Below, in pieces: positions 51,679-61,305 of a stretch of 64,000 nt of DNA. The stretch's first letter is position 1; each line of letters begins with the position of its first letter. The position numbers and the translations under genes are program-made. Source of the stretch: Chlorobiota bacterium (GTDB taxonomy: Bacteria > Bacteroidota > Bacteroidia > Bacteroidales > VadinHA17); assembly GCA_013152085.1 (NCBI GenBank), contig JAADHC010000019.1:1-64000 (forward strand), read 5' to 3'. The notes under the pieces are model-generated. The model was not told where the DNA came from, made no database searches, and saw only the letters and a list, made by a program, of their open reading frames with translations.

Positions 51679-52776
51679 ATGAAAAATCTCACTTTCCTTT
51701 TTTTACTTCCTGCCCTGATGTGGGCATGTTCTTCCAATAATTCCGGGTATAAAATCTCTGGCGAACTTACCGGCCTGGATGATAGCGTCGAAGTGTTTCT
51801 AAAAACCAGTAAAGACGGTAACACGGTTACTGTCGATTCCACCTATGCCCAGGATGGGAAATTTGTTTTTTCCGGCTCGGTTGAACAACCTTCCATTTAT
51901 TACCTCCAGGTGGGGAATAAAAGAGGATCCCTGTTACTTTTTATGGAAAATGCACAAATGAAAGTTACCGGCAATGCAGACTCTTTATGGTTGGCCAAAG
52001 CTGAAGGTTCTGCTGCACAGGATACCTTTAATACATATCGCGAGGAGTCGTCCTCATTCGACGAAGCTTCGGCTACACTTTATCAGCAGTGGAGGAATGC
52101 ACAGGCAACGGGTGATGAAGCATTGGTAAAAAAAGTCGAAGACCAGTATGATTCACTTTTTGCCGAAAAAGAAAAATTTGACAGCGCTTTTATCATAACC
52201 CATGGTAATACCCTGGTTGCACCTTACTTGTTACGCGGAATGGCCTATGATATGAAGGGTGATGAAATGGAAAAAATGATCCGGAGTTTTGACCCTTCCC
52301 TGCAGCAGGCTAACCTTGTGGTCGAGTTAACAAGCTGGGCCGATGCAAAAAAACGGGTGACCGTTGGCCAGCCGGCTGTTGACTTTACATTAAATGATAC
52401 TTCCGGGAATCCCGTTACCCTTTCTTCACTCTATGGAAACTATATCCTGATAGACTTTTGGGCTGCCTGGTGCGGACCTTGCCGTCGCGAAAATCCCAAT
52501 GTTGTGGCAGCTTACCAGGAATACCATCCGAAAGGTTTTGATATCATCGGGGTTTCTTTAGACCGTAATAAAGCTGATTGGATCAAAGCGATCGAAGATG
52601 ACCATCTGACATGGACTCATGTATCTGACCTTAAATACTGGAACAGCAAAGTACCAAAGTTATATGGGGTACGTGCTATACCGGCTAACTTTCTCCTGGA
52701 CAAGGATGGCATAATCATCGGGGTAAACCTGAGGGGAGAGGAGCTGAAAGCCAAACTGTCTGATTTGTTAGACTGA
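51679..52776 (+). CDS. TlpA-like thiol-disulfide lipoprotein with DUF4369 domain
   Basis: 365 residues. A lipoprotein signal ends at C17 (LMWACSSN). Residues about 25-115 match the DUF4369 pattern (YKISGELTGLDDSVEVFL), followed by a helical linker and a C-terminal thioredoxin-like domain with FWAAWCGPCRREN and a cis-Pro region (VRAIPANFLLDKDG). It is an envelope thiol oxidoreductase of the type common in Bacteroidota; partner unknown. Convergent with transketolase. Confidence 0.92.
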   Translation: MKNLTFLFLLPALMWACSSNNSGYKISGELTGLDDSVEVFLKTSKDGNTVTVDSTYAQDGKFVFSGSVEQPSIYYLQVGNKRGSLLLFMENAQMKVTGNADSLWLAKAEGSAAQDTFNTYREESSSFDEASATLYQQWRNAQATGDEALVKKVEDQYDSLFAEKEKFDSAFIITHGNTLVAPYLLRGMAYDMKGDEMEKMIRSFDPSLQQANLVVELTSWADAKKRVTVGQPAVDFTLNDTSGNPVTLSSLYGNYILIDFWAAWCGPCRRENPNVVAAYQEYHPKGFDIIGVSLDRNKADWIKAIEDDHLTWTHVSDLKYWNSKVPKLYGVRAIPANFLLDKDGIIIGVNLRGEELKAKLSDLLD

Positions 52777-52875
52777 TGCTGTAATTATGATGGTAATGAG
52801 CTGCTTTATCCGGGCATGAAAAAAAAATATTCCTGAACTGGAGAAACGGTTGACTGCTATTTTCAAAAAGGTACT

Positions 52876-54912
52876 TTAAAGGTTTAATCGGCGACATACC
52901 TCTTCGTATATATGATCGCCGTTGAATCCCAGTTTTTCATCCAGAACCTTATAGGGGGCAGAATAACCAAATGACCGCATCCCCAACACAGTGCCTTTAC
53001 AACCGGCCAAACCCTGCAATGTTGACGGTAACCCTGCAGTCAGGCCTAAAACAGGAATGTTTTCAGGGATAACCTCTTTCTGATATTCGGAAGATTGTTG
53101 TTTGAAAAGACCTTCCGAGATCGCTGATACAACCTGGATTTTTAATCCTTTTTCTTTTCTCAGTTTGTTGGCTCCTTCAATCAGCGTTGCTACTTCAGAT
53201 CCGTTGGATAGAAAAACCAAATCAGGTTTTCCTTCATCTTTTTCTACGATATATGCCCCTTTGGCCGCCTGTAAGGCTTCTTTATAACGGTTGCCTGACG
53301 AAGCAGGAAGATCTTTGATCCCCTGCCTCGAAAGGATCAGTGCAGTAGGGGTTTTATGGTTTTCCAGTGCCAGTTTCCAGGCAACCGTGGTTTCATGCAC
53401 ATCAGCAGGTCTGAGGACAAGCATACTGCTCAATCCGGAGTGGTTTCTTAATTGTTCAAGCAACCTGATCTGTGCTTCCTGTTCTACGGGTTGATGTGTG
53501 GGACCGTCTTCTCCTACACGGAAAGCATCATGGGTCCAGACATATTTTACCGGGAGTTCCATCAGTGCAGCCATACGAACGGCAGGCTTCATGTAATCAG
53601 AAAAGACAAAGAATGTTCCGCAAACAGGTATTACACCACCATGCAGGGCCATACCGTTGGCTAAGGCAGCCATGGTTAACTCCGAAACACCGGCCTGGAG
53701 AAATGATCCGCTGAAATCGCCCCGTTGAAATGATTTTGTCTGTTTCAGAAACCCATCGGTTTTATCACTGTTTGACAAATCGGCTGAAATTACAATAAGA
53801 TTCTCCAGTTTTCCGGCAAGCCAGGAAAGAACGGTTCCCGAAGCTGCCCGGGTTGCCGAATCGGGCTTTTGCTGGATGGCTTCAAAAGAAAGTACAGGTA
53901 ATGCTGTACTGAAAAACTGTTCCCATTTTTCTGCCAAATCGGGTTGCATTTTTTCCCAGCGTGTCTCTTCTTCTTTTTTCCATTCGGTATATTCCTTTTT
54001 TTCTTTCAGGATCCGGGCATAATACTCGGATACTTCCGGAAAAATCATAAACGGATTTTCCGGATCACCCCCCAGGTTTTCAATGGTTTTTTCAAAAGAA
54101 GCACCTGCTTTACTGAGAGGCATCCCGTGGGTGGAAACCTGTTTTTCAAATGAATGGCCGTCCGCATCAACGGCTCCCTTTCCCATAATCGTTTTACCAA
54201 TGATCAGGGATGGTTTTTCCTTTTCATCATTGGCGGCTTTAAGTGCCTGTCTTATAGCCTGATGGTCATTGCCATCAATGGTTTGTACGTGCCAGCCCCA
54301 TGCCCGGTATTTTGCAGCCGTATCTTCCGAGGTAACTTCACTGGTCCCTGTAGAAAGCTGGATATCATTTGAATCATAAAACATGATCAGATTTCCGAGA
54401 CCCAGGTGTCCGGCCAGACGTCCGGCACCCTGTGATATTTCTTCCTGGACTCCCCCGTCAGAAATATAGGTATAGATTTTATGTTCCATCCATTCTCCAA
54501 AACGGGCAGCCAGAAAACGCTCCGTTATGGCTGCCCCTACAGCCATGGCATGACCTTGTCCCAGAGGACCGGAAGTATTTTCAATTCCACGTTTCGTGTC
54601 TTTCTCCGGATGTCCGGGTGTGGAACTTCCCCATTGACGAAATTTTTTCAGTTCTTCCAGGGTGTAATGTCCCGTAAATGTTAGAATACTATAGAGCATG
54701 GGAGACATGTGTCCGGGATCCAGAAAAAACCTGTCACGGTTACACCATGTCATGTCCGACGGATCGAAATGCAGGAATTCAGCATAAAGAATATGAATAA
54801 AATCCGCACCTCCCATAGCTCCGCCAGGATGTCCGGACTGAGCTTTCTCAACCATCGCAGCAGACAATATCCTTATATTATTTGCTGCATATAAATCTAT
54901 ATTGGGTTCCAT
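52876..54912 (-). CDS. tkt: Transketolase
   Basis: 678 residues, full length. TPGHPEKDTKRGIENTSGPLGQGHAMAVGAA, the thiamine-diphosphate region YISDGGVQEEISQG with YDSNDIQLSTGT (metal ligands), WTHDAFRVGEDGPTHQPVEQEA in the second domain, and a C-terminal domain are all present. It transfers two-carbon units in the pentose phosphate pathway. The usual GDGxxxEG reads SDGGVQEE, so the first glycine is replaced while the aspartate remains. Monocistronic, with a promoter element 33 bases upstream. Confidence 0.95.
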   Translation of the reverse strand: MEPNIDLYAANNIRILSAAMVEKAQSGHPGGAMGGADFIHILYAEFLHFDPSDMTWCNRDRFFLDPGHMSPMLYSILTFTGHYTLEELKKFRQWGSSTPGHPEKDTKRGIENTSGPLGQGHAMAVGAAITERFLAARFGEWMEHKIYTYISDGGVQEEISQGAGRLAGHLGLGNLIMFYDSNDIQLSTGTSEVTSEDTAAKYRAWGWHVQTIDGNDHQAIRQALKAANDEKEKPSLIIGKTIMGKGAVDADGHSFEKQVSTHGMPLSKAGASFEKTIENLGGDPENPFMIFPEVSEYYARILKEKKEYTEWKKEEETRWEKMQPDLAEKWEQFFSTALPVLSFEAIQQKPDSATRAASGTVLSWLAGKLENLIVISADLSNSDKTDGFLKQTKSFQRGDFSGSFLQAGVSELTMAALANGMALHGGVIPVCGTFFVFSDYMKPAVRMAALMELPVKYVWTHDAFRVGEDGPTHQPVEQEAQIRLLEQLRNHSGLSSMLVLRPADVHETTVAWKLALENHKTPTALILSRQGIKDLPASSGNRYKEALQAAKGAYIVEKDEGKPDLVFLSNGSEVATLIEGANKLRKEKGLKIQVVSAISEGLFKQQSSEYQKEVIPENIPVLGLTAGLPSTLQGLAGCKGTVLGMRSFGYSAPYKVLDEKLGFNGDHIYEEVCRRLNL

Positions 54913-54945
54913 TATCGTGAATTATAAATGATCGGGTTTCGGAAC

Positions 54946-54953
54946 CAAAAATA
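54946..54953 (-). promoter_or_regulatory. Bacteroidota -7 element (TATTTTTG) for transketolase
   Basis: Perfect TAnnTTTG on the minus strand, 33 bases upstream of the tkt ATG. Confidence 0.5.
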
Positions 54954-55082
54954 ACATGTTTTTAATTCAGGATTGATCTAAATTACGTATTCTTCAGTAC
55001 TGAAGTATTCATCGTTCCATACGTATAATCCTTGTTTCTTTCGATAAACGTTTGTATTTTAATGGTATGAAAATAAAAAGAA

Positions 55083-55766
55083 ATGTGGTTGGCAAAAAAA
55101 TCAATGAGTAAAAAGTTTATAGGTGTACAAACTACAGCCCTTCTCAGAAAGTACATCAGATTGTTGCTGTCAACAAATCTGATCATGATTGTTATGGGTA
55201 TTTTTACCTATCGTGGTTCGTTTCATTTCTGGGAGGATGCCTTAAGCTATCTTGGTGCCACGGTGAATACGCAGGGAGAAAAAAATGAGATATCTCCTTT
55301 CTTCTTCGATACAGGACTTTTGATATGCAGTATGCTGTCGTTTAAAATGGCGCGTTTGTGGGCACAGAAACATGATTGGTATTCCTTCAGGATTAAAACC
55401 TTTTTAATGCGACTTGGAGGTGTGGGATATCTGCTTATGATAACTCCCTGTAATCTCTTTAATCCGACTCACATGCTCGGCTCCTCTTTCGTATTCGGTT
55501 CTTACTGGTTTTTTTCCGTACTCCTGATTCAGGAATCCAAAAGTAAACTTGGGATATGGAAAGTGCTTCTTTTTCATCTGCTGTTGCAGGGCACGATGCT
55601 GCCTTATGCCTATACATATGTGATTTTACGCACTCCCATAAAACAATTCTACCAGAAATTTGCCATTGCCGGCTTAATATTAACCCTGGATTTGATTACA
55701 AGACTTTCATTTGGGCAGGTTACTAAAACCGGTATTGAAAATCCGGAAGTTGAAATCTCGGTATAA
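55083..55766 (+). CDS. Polytopic membrane protein, unknown function
   Basis: 227 residues with about six hydrophobic helices. DALSYLGA after the first helix and ITPCNLFNPTHMLGS between later helices recall DUF998/Frag1-type small membrane proteins, but the match is loose. No charged catalytic motif is visible. MSKKF seven codons on is an alternative start. Divergent from transketolase, followed by a 400-base AT-rich gap. I do not recognise a specific function. Confidence 0.65.
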   Translation: MWLAKKSMSKKFIGVQTTALLRKYIRLLLSTNLIMIVMGIFTYRGSFHFWEDALSYLGATVNTQGEKNEISPFFFDTGLLICSMLSFKMARLWAQKHDWYSFRIKTFLMRLGGVGYLLMITPCNLFNPTHMLGSSFVFGSYWFFSVLLIQESKSKLGIWKVLLFHLLLQGTMLPYAYTYVILRTPIKQFYQKFAIAGLILTLDLITRLSFGQVTKTGIENPEVEISV

Positions 55767-56166
55767 ACATTTCCTCCCGTAATGCTTAAAATATTTTTGA
55801 TCACTATATTAAATCGATTAATACATTAATTAAGTTATGGTTATTTGTAATTGTTAGAATATTTTATTAATAGTACTGATTAAGAATTTATAATAGAATT
55901 TAAAATTTATTATTGATGTAATTAAATAAAAGATAATAAGCAATATAAGGTAAAATAAACGTTTTAAATTATATGTCATGGAAAGTCAAAAATATTTATT
56001 GTGTAAGTATCAGGCTAATAGTAAAATACGAGTTTATATCTAAATAATTAAAAAGTAAAGCTTGTTCTAAAACTTTTAAATTCACTATTTTTGAAATGTT
56101 TTATAAAACCGGATTCATTTTAATCCTGATTGATTTTGTTCTTTTTACCTCAGTAAGCGCTAAGAT
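55767..56166. other. 400-base AT-rich intergenic region upstream of glmS
   Basis: Strongly AT-rich without a supported ORF; the longest candidate here (from 55979) is about 21 codons. The right end holds the glmS promoter and a leader of about 70 bases. No glmS-ribozyme-like fold was recognised. Confidence 0.6.
56062..56093 (+). promoter_or_regulatory. glmS promoter (TTG n21 TATTTTTG)
   Basis: -7 element TATTTTTG at 56086-56093 with TTG at 56062-56064, a near-ideal Bacteroidota arrangement, 73 bases before the glmS ATG. Confidence 0.6.
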
Positions 56167-58005
56167 ATGTGTGGAATTATCGGATATGTCGGAAACAGGG
56201 ATGTGATTCCTGTTTTGATAAATGGGTTGAAACGATTGGAATACCGGGGTTATGATTCTGCCGGTATTGCTTTATTTAACAATGGAATTAAAGTGTTTAA
56301 GTGTAGCGGAAAAATCCGGAAACTTGAGCAGATACTTCCATTAAATGCAGTGAAAGCCGATACCGGAATAGGTCATACGCGATGGGCTACACATGGTGAA
56401 CCTACGGACATCAATGCTCATCCGCATCAATCAATGAACGGTTATTTTACACTGGTTCATAATGGGATCATTGAAAATTACAGCCGGCTGAAAAAACGCC
56501 TGGAAGATCGTGGATATATTTTCAAAAGTGATACGGATACCGAAGTTTTGGTCAATCTGATCGAATATATCTATATGAAAGGAAATGTATCTGCTGTAAC
56601 TGCAGTCCGGCTGGCGTTAAGAAAGGTTGTCGGAGCTTACGGCCTGGCCATATTATGCAGCAATGAACCCGGGAAGATAATTGCGGCACGTAACAGTAGT
56701 CCGCTTGTTATTGGTATTGGTCAAAACGAATATTTTGTGGCGTCTGATGCAACCCCTATCGTTGCTTTTACTAAACGGGTCGTCTATCTGGATGACCACC
56801 GGCTGGCTGTAATGAGTAAGGACGGCATGGAAACCGCCGATCTTGAAAATAATCTTCAGGTAGAACCGGAGGTGCATACCCTGGAGATGGATATCGGGGA
56901 AATTGAAAAAGGCAACTTCCCGCATTTTATGTTAAAAGAGATATTTGAACAGTCACGCTCCATTCAGGATACTTTCCGAGGAAGATTATTTCCTGACCAC
57001 GCCGAAATACATTTGGGCGGACTTCATGAGGTCATCCCCTTGCTTGAAAAAGCCGGCAGGATTATTCTGGTCGGTTGTGGTACTTCCTGGCATGCCGCCC
57101 TGGTCGGCGGATATCTTTTTGAGGAATTTTGCGGGATTACCGCTTCGGTAGAGTATGGCTCGGAGTTCAGGTACCGGAAGGTTATTATCCATCCGGATGA
57201 TATCGTTATCGCCATCAGTCAAAGTGGTGAAACTGCCGACACCCTGGCTGCTGTGAAAAAAGCACAGAAGTCAGGCGCGATGGTCCTGGGTATTTGTAAT
57301 GTCGTTGGCAGCAGTATTGCAAGAATGACGCAGGCAGGAGTCTATACACATGCCGGTCCTGAGATCGGGGTAGCCTCTACCAAAGCCTTTACCGCACAGA
57401 TCACCATCCTCACAATGATTTCCATGATGCTGGGCAGGAAACGGGGAGTGCTGGGTAAGGTTCCTTATAACAGGTTTATCCGGGCTTTGCAGGAAATTCC
57501 CGAAAAAATCGAAGAAATCCTCCGGATGGATCGGAATATTCATACCATTGCTGAAAAGTATTCGGAAACAAATAATTTTATTTATCTCGGAAGAGGATAT
57601 TCTTTTCCCGTTGCTCTTGAAGGTGCCCTGAAACTGAAGGAAATTTCATATATTCATGCCGAGGGGTATCCCGCAGCAGAAATGAAACATGGACCCATAG
57701 CCCTGATTGATGCAAAAATGCCTGTTGTCGTGATTGCACCGAAGGATGATTCGTATGATAAAATTGTCAGTAATGTACAGGAAATTAAAGCCCGCGGGGG
57801 GGATGTTATTGCCGTTGTCAATAAGGGTGATACCCTGATTGCCGGAATGGCAAACCATGTTATTGAAATTCCGGAAACCGATCTTGCCCTGACACCATTG
57901 CTTTCGGTTATTCCACTGCAATTACTGGCTTACCATATCGCTGTTTTGCGTGGATGCGATGTGGACCAGCCGAGAAATCTTGCAAAATCCGTAACTGTAG
58001 AATAA
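56167..58005 (+). CDS. glmS: Glutamine--fructose-6-phosphate aminotransferase (isomerising)
   Basis: 612 residues. It begins MCGIIGYVGNRD, whose Cys2 is the glutaminase nucleophile, with GHTRWATHGEP and VHNGIIENY following. The isomerase half has two SIS domains with GCGTSWHAALVGGY, SQSGETADTLAA and HAEGYPAAEMKHGPIALID, and ends with KSVTVE. It makes glucosamine-6-phosphate for UDP-GlcNAc. A DUF4954 gene starts nine bases downstream, so the two are very likely one transcript. Confidence 0.97.
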   Translation: MCGIIGYVGNRDVIPVLINGLKRLEYRGYDSAGIALFNNGIKVFKCSGKIRKLEQILPLNAVKADTGIGHTRWATHGEPTDINAHPHQSMNGYFTLVHNGIIENYSRLKKRLEDRGYIFKSDTDTEVLVNLIEYIYMKGNVSAVTAVRLALRKVVGAYGLAILCSNEPGKIIAARNSSPLVIGIGQNEYFVASDATPIVAFTKRVVYLDDHRLAVMSKDGMETADLENNLQVEPEVHTLEMDIGEIEKGNFPHFMLKEIFEQSRSIQDTFRGRLFPDHAEIHLGGLHEVIPLLEKAGRIILVGCGTSWHAALVGGYLFEEFCGITASVEYGSEFRYRKVIIHPDDIVIAISQSGETADTLAAVKKAQKSGAMVLGICNVVGSSIARMTQAGVYTHAGPEIGVASTKAFTAQITILTMISMMLGRKRGVLGKVPYNRFIRALQEIPEKIEEILRMDRNIHTIAEKYSETNNFIYLGRGYSFPVALEGALKLKEISYIHAEGYPAAEMKHGPIALIDAKMPVVVIAPKDDSYDKIVSNVQEIKARGGDVIAVVNKGDTLIAGMANHVIEIPETDLALTPLLSVIPLQLLAYHIAVLRGCDVDQPRNLAKSVTVE

Positions 58006-58014
58006 ACAATAAAG

Positions 58015-60006
58015 ATGAACCCTGCAGAATTTCGTTTATTGACCCGGGAGGAGATTATCCTGCTTCAGCAACAACATTGCCATGCCGTTGATTGGAACCA
58101 GGTGAAAGTTAAAGATCCTTTCTCTCCGGAAAAATTCAGGGAGGTCTATTTTTCAGGTGAAGTGTATCTGGGTTGCCAACAGAAAGATATCCATATCCGT
58201 AATGGCTATACCCTGCCATCAGGAATATATATGGCTGCTATCCATCATTGTTCCATTGGTGACAATGTGCATATATCCAGGGTCCATGGAAACATTGCAC
58301 ATTACCGGATTGGAGAGGGTTGTGTTATACGGAATATTGATACCCTTGAAGTCACGGGCCCTTCAACATTTGGTAATGGAACCCGTGTGAACGTTCTGGA
58401 TGAAACCGGAGGACGTCAGATACCTATTTATGATTTCCTTTCTGCCCACCTTGCTTATGTGCTTACTTTGTACCGCCACCGGCCCCGGTTAATAGAGACC
58501 CTGGTAAAGATGATCGATGCTTATGCCGGGAGGTTCAGAAGTGAGACAGGTGTGATTGAAAAAGGTGTCTCCATTACGCACACCCGGCTATTGAAAAATG
58601 TTAAAATTGGGCCATTTGCCATCATCGAAGGGACAGGACTGATTGAAAATACGAGTATACACTCAACAAAAGAATCCCCTGTTCTTATCGGGTCTGATGT
58701 GATCATAAAGAACTCGATAATCTCATCTGGGGCAACCGTTACTGACGGAACAATCCTTGAACAATGTTTCGTCGGGCAGTCAACCCACCTCGCGAAACAA
58801 TATTCCGCCGAGCACTCGCTGTTTTTCGCTAATTGTGCAGGTTTTCATGGTGAAGCCTGTTCGGTTTTTGCCGGACCGTTTACGGTATCTCATCATAAAT
58901 CCACACTGCTGATTGCCGGGATGTTCTCCTTTCTTAATGCAGGCAGCGGTTCTAACCAGAGTAACCATATGTATAAACTCGGCCCTATACATCATGGTAT
59001 TGTTGAACGCGGTTCGAAAACAACCAGTGATTCGTACCTGTTGTGGCCGGCCAGGGTAGGTCCCTTTACCCTGGTTATGGGACGTCATTATAAAAATTCT
59101 GATACTTCAACACTGCCTTTTTCATATCTTATCGAAAACAAAGATGAGAGCTATCTTGCCCCGGGCGTAAATCTGCGTAGTGTAGGAACAATCCGTGATG
59201 CACAAAAATGGCCCCGAAGAGACAAAAGGAAAGAAAAGAACCTGCTCGATTATATCAACTTTAATCTCTTAAGCCCGTACACCATTGACAAAATGATCAG
59301 GGGAAGAGATCTGCTATTACGTCTGCAGGAACATTCCGGTGAAAAATCGGAATTTTATGTTTATGAAAATGTTAAAATTACACGGTCATCCCTGAAGCGT
59401 GGTATACAGCTCTACCAGATGGGTATTAATAAATTTCTTGGTAATTCCCTGATCAGCAGGTTACGTGACAGGGACTACCGGACGGCAGATGAGATCCGGC
59501 AAAGACTCAGACCTGACAGTAACGCCGGACTGGGACCATGGGTCGATATGGCAGGCCTGATCGCCCCGAAAAATGAAGTGGATCAATTGCTGGATAATAT
59601 TGAAAACGGAAAAATCCGTGACCTGGACCATATACATGGTGTTTTCAAATCATTTTATGAGAAATACTACACTTTTGAATGGACATGGGCTTTTAACCGG
59701 ATATGTCAGGAAAAGAATATTTCCCTGGACAAAATTACGCCGATGCATATCATCAAATGGGTTGAAACATGGAAAGAAAGTGTGGTTGCTCTTGACAAAA
59801 TGCTGTATGAAGATGCACGAAAAGAATTCACCCTTTCGGCCAGAACCGGCTTTGGTGCTGATGGTGACGGAAATACACGTGAGCAGGATTTTGATAATGT
59901 CAGGGGCCGGTTTGAAAACAACCAGCAGGTACGTGAAATTATTGATCACATCCGTAGGAAAACCGAACTGGGGGATTCGGTAATTGCCCGTATGCAAAAA
60001 ATATGA
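58015..60006 (+). CDS. DUF4954 left-handed beta-helix protein
   Basis: 663 residues. After about 60 residues come hexapeptide repeats typical of left-handed beta-helix acyl/nucleotidyl transferases (IYMAAIHHCSIGDNVHISRVHGNIAHYRIGEG), interrupted near 150-190 and resuming (GVSITHTRLLKNVKIGPFAIIEGTG, SDVIIKNSIISSGATVTDGTILEQC). The C-terminal 250 residues are helical. This matches DUF4954, a family confined mainly to Bacteroidota and spirochaetes. Position nine bases after glmS suggests work on amino-sugar phosphates or nucleotides. The reaction is unknown. Confidence 0.85.
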   Translation: MNPAEFRLLTREEIILLQQQHCHAVDWNQVKVKDPFSPEKFREVYFSGEVYLGCQQKDIHIRNGYTLPSGIYMAAIHHCSIGDNVHISRVHGNIAHYRIGEGCVIRNIDTLEVTGPSTFGNGTRVNVLDETGGRQIPIYDFLSAHLAYVLTLYRHRPRLIETLVKMIDAYAGRFRSETGVIEKGVSITHTRLLKNVKIGPFAIIEGTGLIENTSIHSTKESPVLIGSDVIIKNSIISSGATVTDGTILEQCFVGQSTHLAKQYSAEHSLFFANCAGFHGEACSVFAGPFTVSHHKSTLLIAGMFSFLNAGSGSNQSNHMYKLGPIHHGIVERGSKTTSDSYLLWPARVGPFTLVMGRHYKNSDTSTLPFSYLIENKDESYLAPGVNLRSVGTIRDAQKWPRRDKRKEKNLLDYINFNLLSPYTIDKMIRGRDLLLRLQEHSGEKSEFYVYENVKITRSSLKRGIQLYQMGINKFLGNSLISRLRDRDYRTADEIRQRLRPDSNAGLGPWVDMAGLIAPKNEVDQLLDNIENGKIRDLDHIHGVFKSFYEKYYTFEWTWAFNRICQEKNISLDKITPMHIIKWVETWKESVVALDKMLYEDARKEFTLSARTGFGADGDGNTREQDFDNVRGRFENNQQVREIIDHIRRKTELGDSVIARMQKI

Positions 60007-60067
60007 TGCTAAACATATCTCTTTCCCTTTTTGTCTATCCTTCTTGCAGCAGATCATACTGAATTTT

Positions 60068-60075
60068 TATCTTTG
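60068..60075 (+). promoter_or_regulatory. Bacteroidota -7 element (TATCTTTG)
   Basis: Perfect TAnnTTTG, 21 bases before the ATG at 60097, with TTG at 60044-60046 (spacing 21). It argues against the longer ORF-track start. Confidence 0.6.
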
Positions 60076-60096
60076 TCAAAAGTAATCTGCACGCAT

Positions 60097-60978
60097 ATGA
60101 AATATAAGGATGCACCCTTCTATCAGGCTCAGGATTTTGAAACCATTTTCGGTTATGCCTGGATGATCTATAAACGTTACTTTGGATGGTTATTTTTCTA
60201 TAGTTTTCTGGGGATCTTACTTATTCAGGCATTGATATATACATTTTTTCCCAATACCATTGCACAACTTTATCAGGTAGCTGAGAATCCTCAGGCACCC
60301 ATGGGAAATCTCTTACAGGAATTGGGATTGTTTGTCGCTGTGTTTTTTCTGATTTACGCTTTGTTGTATTTGTTCCTGTTTTATTTTATTATCGGTAAAA
60401 CCCTCTTTCCTGAAAAATCACACTTAACCCTTTTTGCCGAAGCGGTTCAAAAATATTATCTTCACTATCTCCTGACGATGGCACTGGTATTTGCCGTTTT
60501 GTTTTTCGGAACCATTGCCGGTTTGATCCTGTTTATTATCGGCGCCCTGTTTACAGGTCTCTTTTTCGGAACGGTATTGTTTCCTTCGGCACCCATACTG
60601 ATTGTGGAGGAAATAAAACCCATACAGGTTATTCCACGATGCTTTCAACTGGTGTTAAAGGATTTCTGGCGTGTACTTGGATTTGTAATCGTTTTTTATA
60701 CCATTATCGTCCTGTTCTCAATGATCTTTTCAGCCATTTCCATGGCTCCCTATGCCGGAAAGTTCCTCCATACCGTATTCAATGCTGCTGGTCCCGAAAC
60801 GGTGTCCGGTACTTCTGGAATGTTACAGCCCATGCAAAATCCGGTTTACATTGTTTTGAACAGTTTATTTAATGCTTTAATCATTCCCTTAACGCCGATC
60901 TTTTCTGTATTGGTCTATTTCCATCTGAAATTCCGGGAAGACCAGAGCAATCCTTCTTCTGCCGGTTCGGTAATTTGA
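60097..60978 (+). CDS. Polytopic membrane protein, unknown function
   Basis: 293 residues from the ATG at 60097; the ORF-track start is a TTG upstream of the promoter. A short cytoplasmic start (YQAQDFETIFGYAWMIYKRYFGWLFFY) is followed by about six membrane helices. VEEIKPIQVIPRCFQLVLKDFWRVLGF between helices 4 and 5 recalls DUF975-like or glycerophosphodiesterase-membrane-domain proteins. No enzymatic motif. Single gene; function unknown. Confidence 0.65.
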   Translation: MKYKDAPFYQAQDFETIFGYAWMIYKRYFGWLFFYSFLGILLIQALIYTFFPNTIAQLYQVAENPQAPMGNLLQELGLFVAVFFLIYALLYLFLFYFIIGKTLFPEKSHLTLFAEAVQKYYLHYLLTMALVFAVLFFGTIAGLILFIIGALFTGLFFGTVLFPSAPILIVEEIKPIQVIPRCFQLVLKDFWRVLGFVIVFYTIIVLFSMIFSAISMAPYAGKFLHTVFNAAGPETVSGTSGMLQPMQNPVYIVLNSLFNALIIPLTPIFSVLVYFHLKFREDQSNPSSAGSVI

Positions 60979-61243
60979 GAAACCTGAATCCTGCGAACTC
61001 TGCTGCTTGTCCCGAAGAGATCACTTTGTGGCAGCGGGGTCGGCGAGCGTAAAAAAGATATGTAGAAAAGATCGAAGGTTGGCTACGCTACGCTCCGGTT
61101 GGTTTTGCCGAACTCGTAAACCCGGTTCTTTGCCATTTGCGAAGAGGAACTTCAATAAGAAGGTAAACGTAAGGAGATAATCCATTAAAGAAATATATTT
61201 GTGCTGCATTCGTCCTTGTAATTATATTTTTTATAAAAAGTGT
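60979..61243. other. Intergenic region with possible degenerate repeat
   Basis: No supported gene. 60986-61048 shares GAATCCTGCGA and TTGTGGC...GGCGAG with 19027-19066. Further right, GGCTACGCTACGCTCC and CCGAACTCGTAAACCCGG give a GC-richer patch than the neighbours. Confidence 0.4.
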
Positions 61244-61274
61244 TTTGACACCGGGGTTTAATGATTTATATTTA
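61244..61274 (+). promoter_or_regulatory. Bacteroidota promoter (TTTG n19 TATATTTA)
   Basis: TTTG at 61244-61247, 19 bases, then TATATTTA at 61267-61274 (one mismatch to TAnnTTTG). The ORF-track start at 61261 would lie inside the promoter, so 61306 is preferred. Confidence 0.5.
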
Positions 61275-61305
61275 CTTCCGAAGTTTAATCCCTAAACCGG
61301 TCATT

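Noticed and set aside
55980-56166. glmS riboswitch-ribozyme
   Set aside because: The leader is AT-rich and short with no recognisable ribozyme core; that ribozyme is known from Gram-positives.
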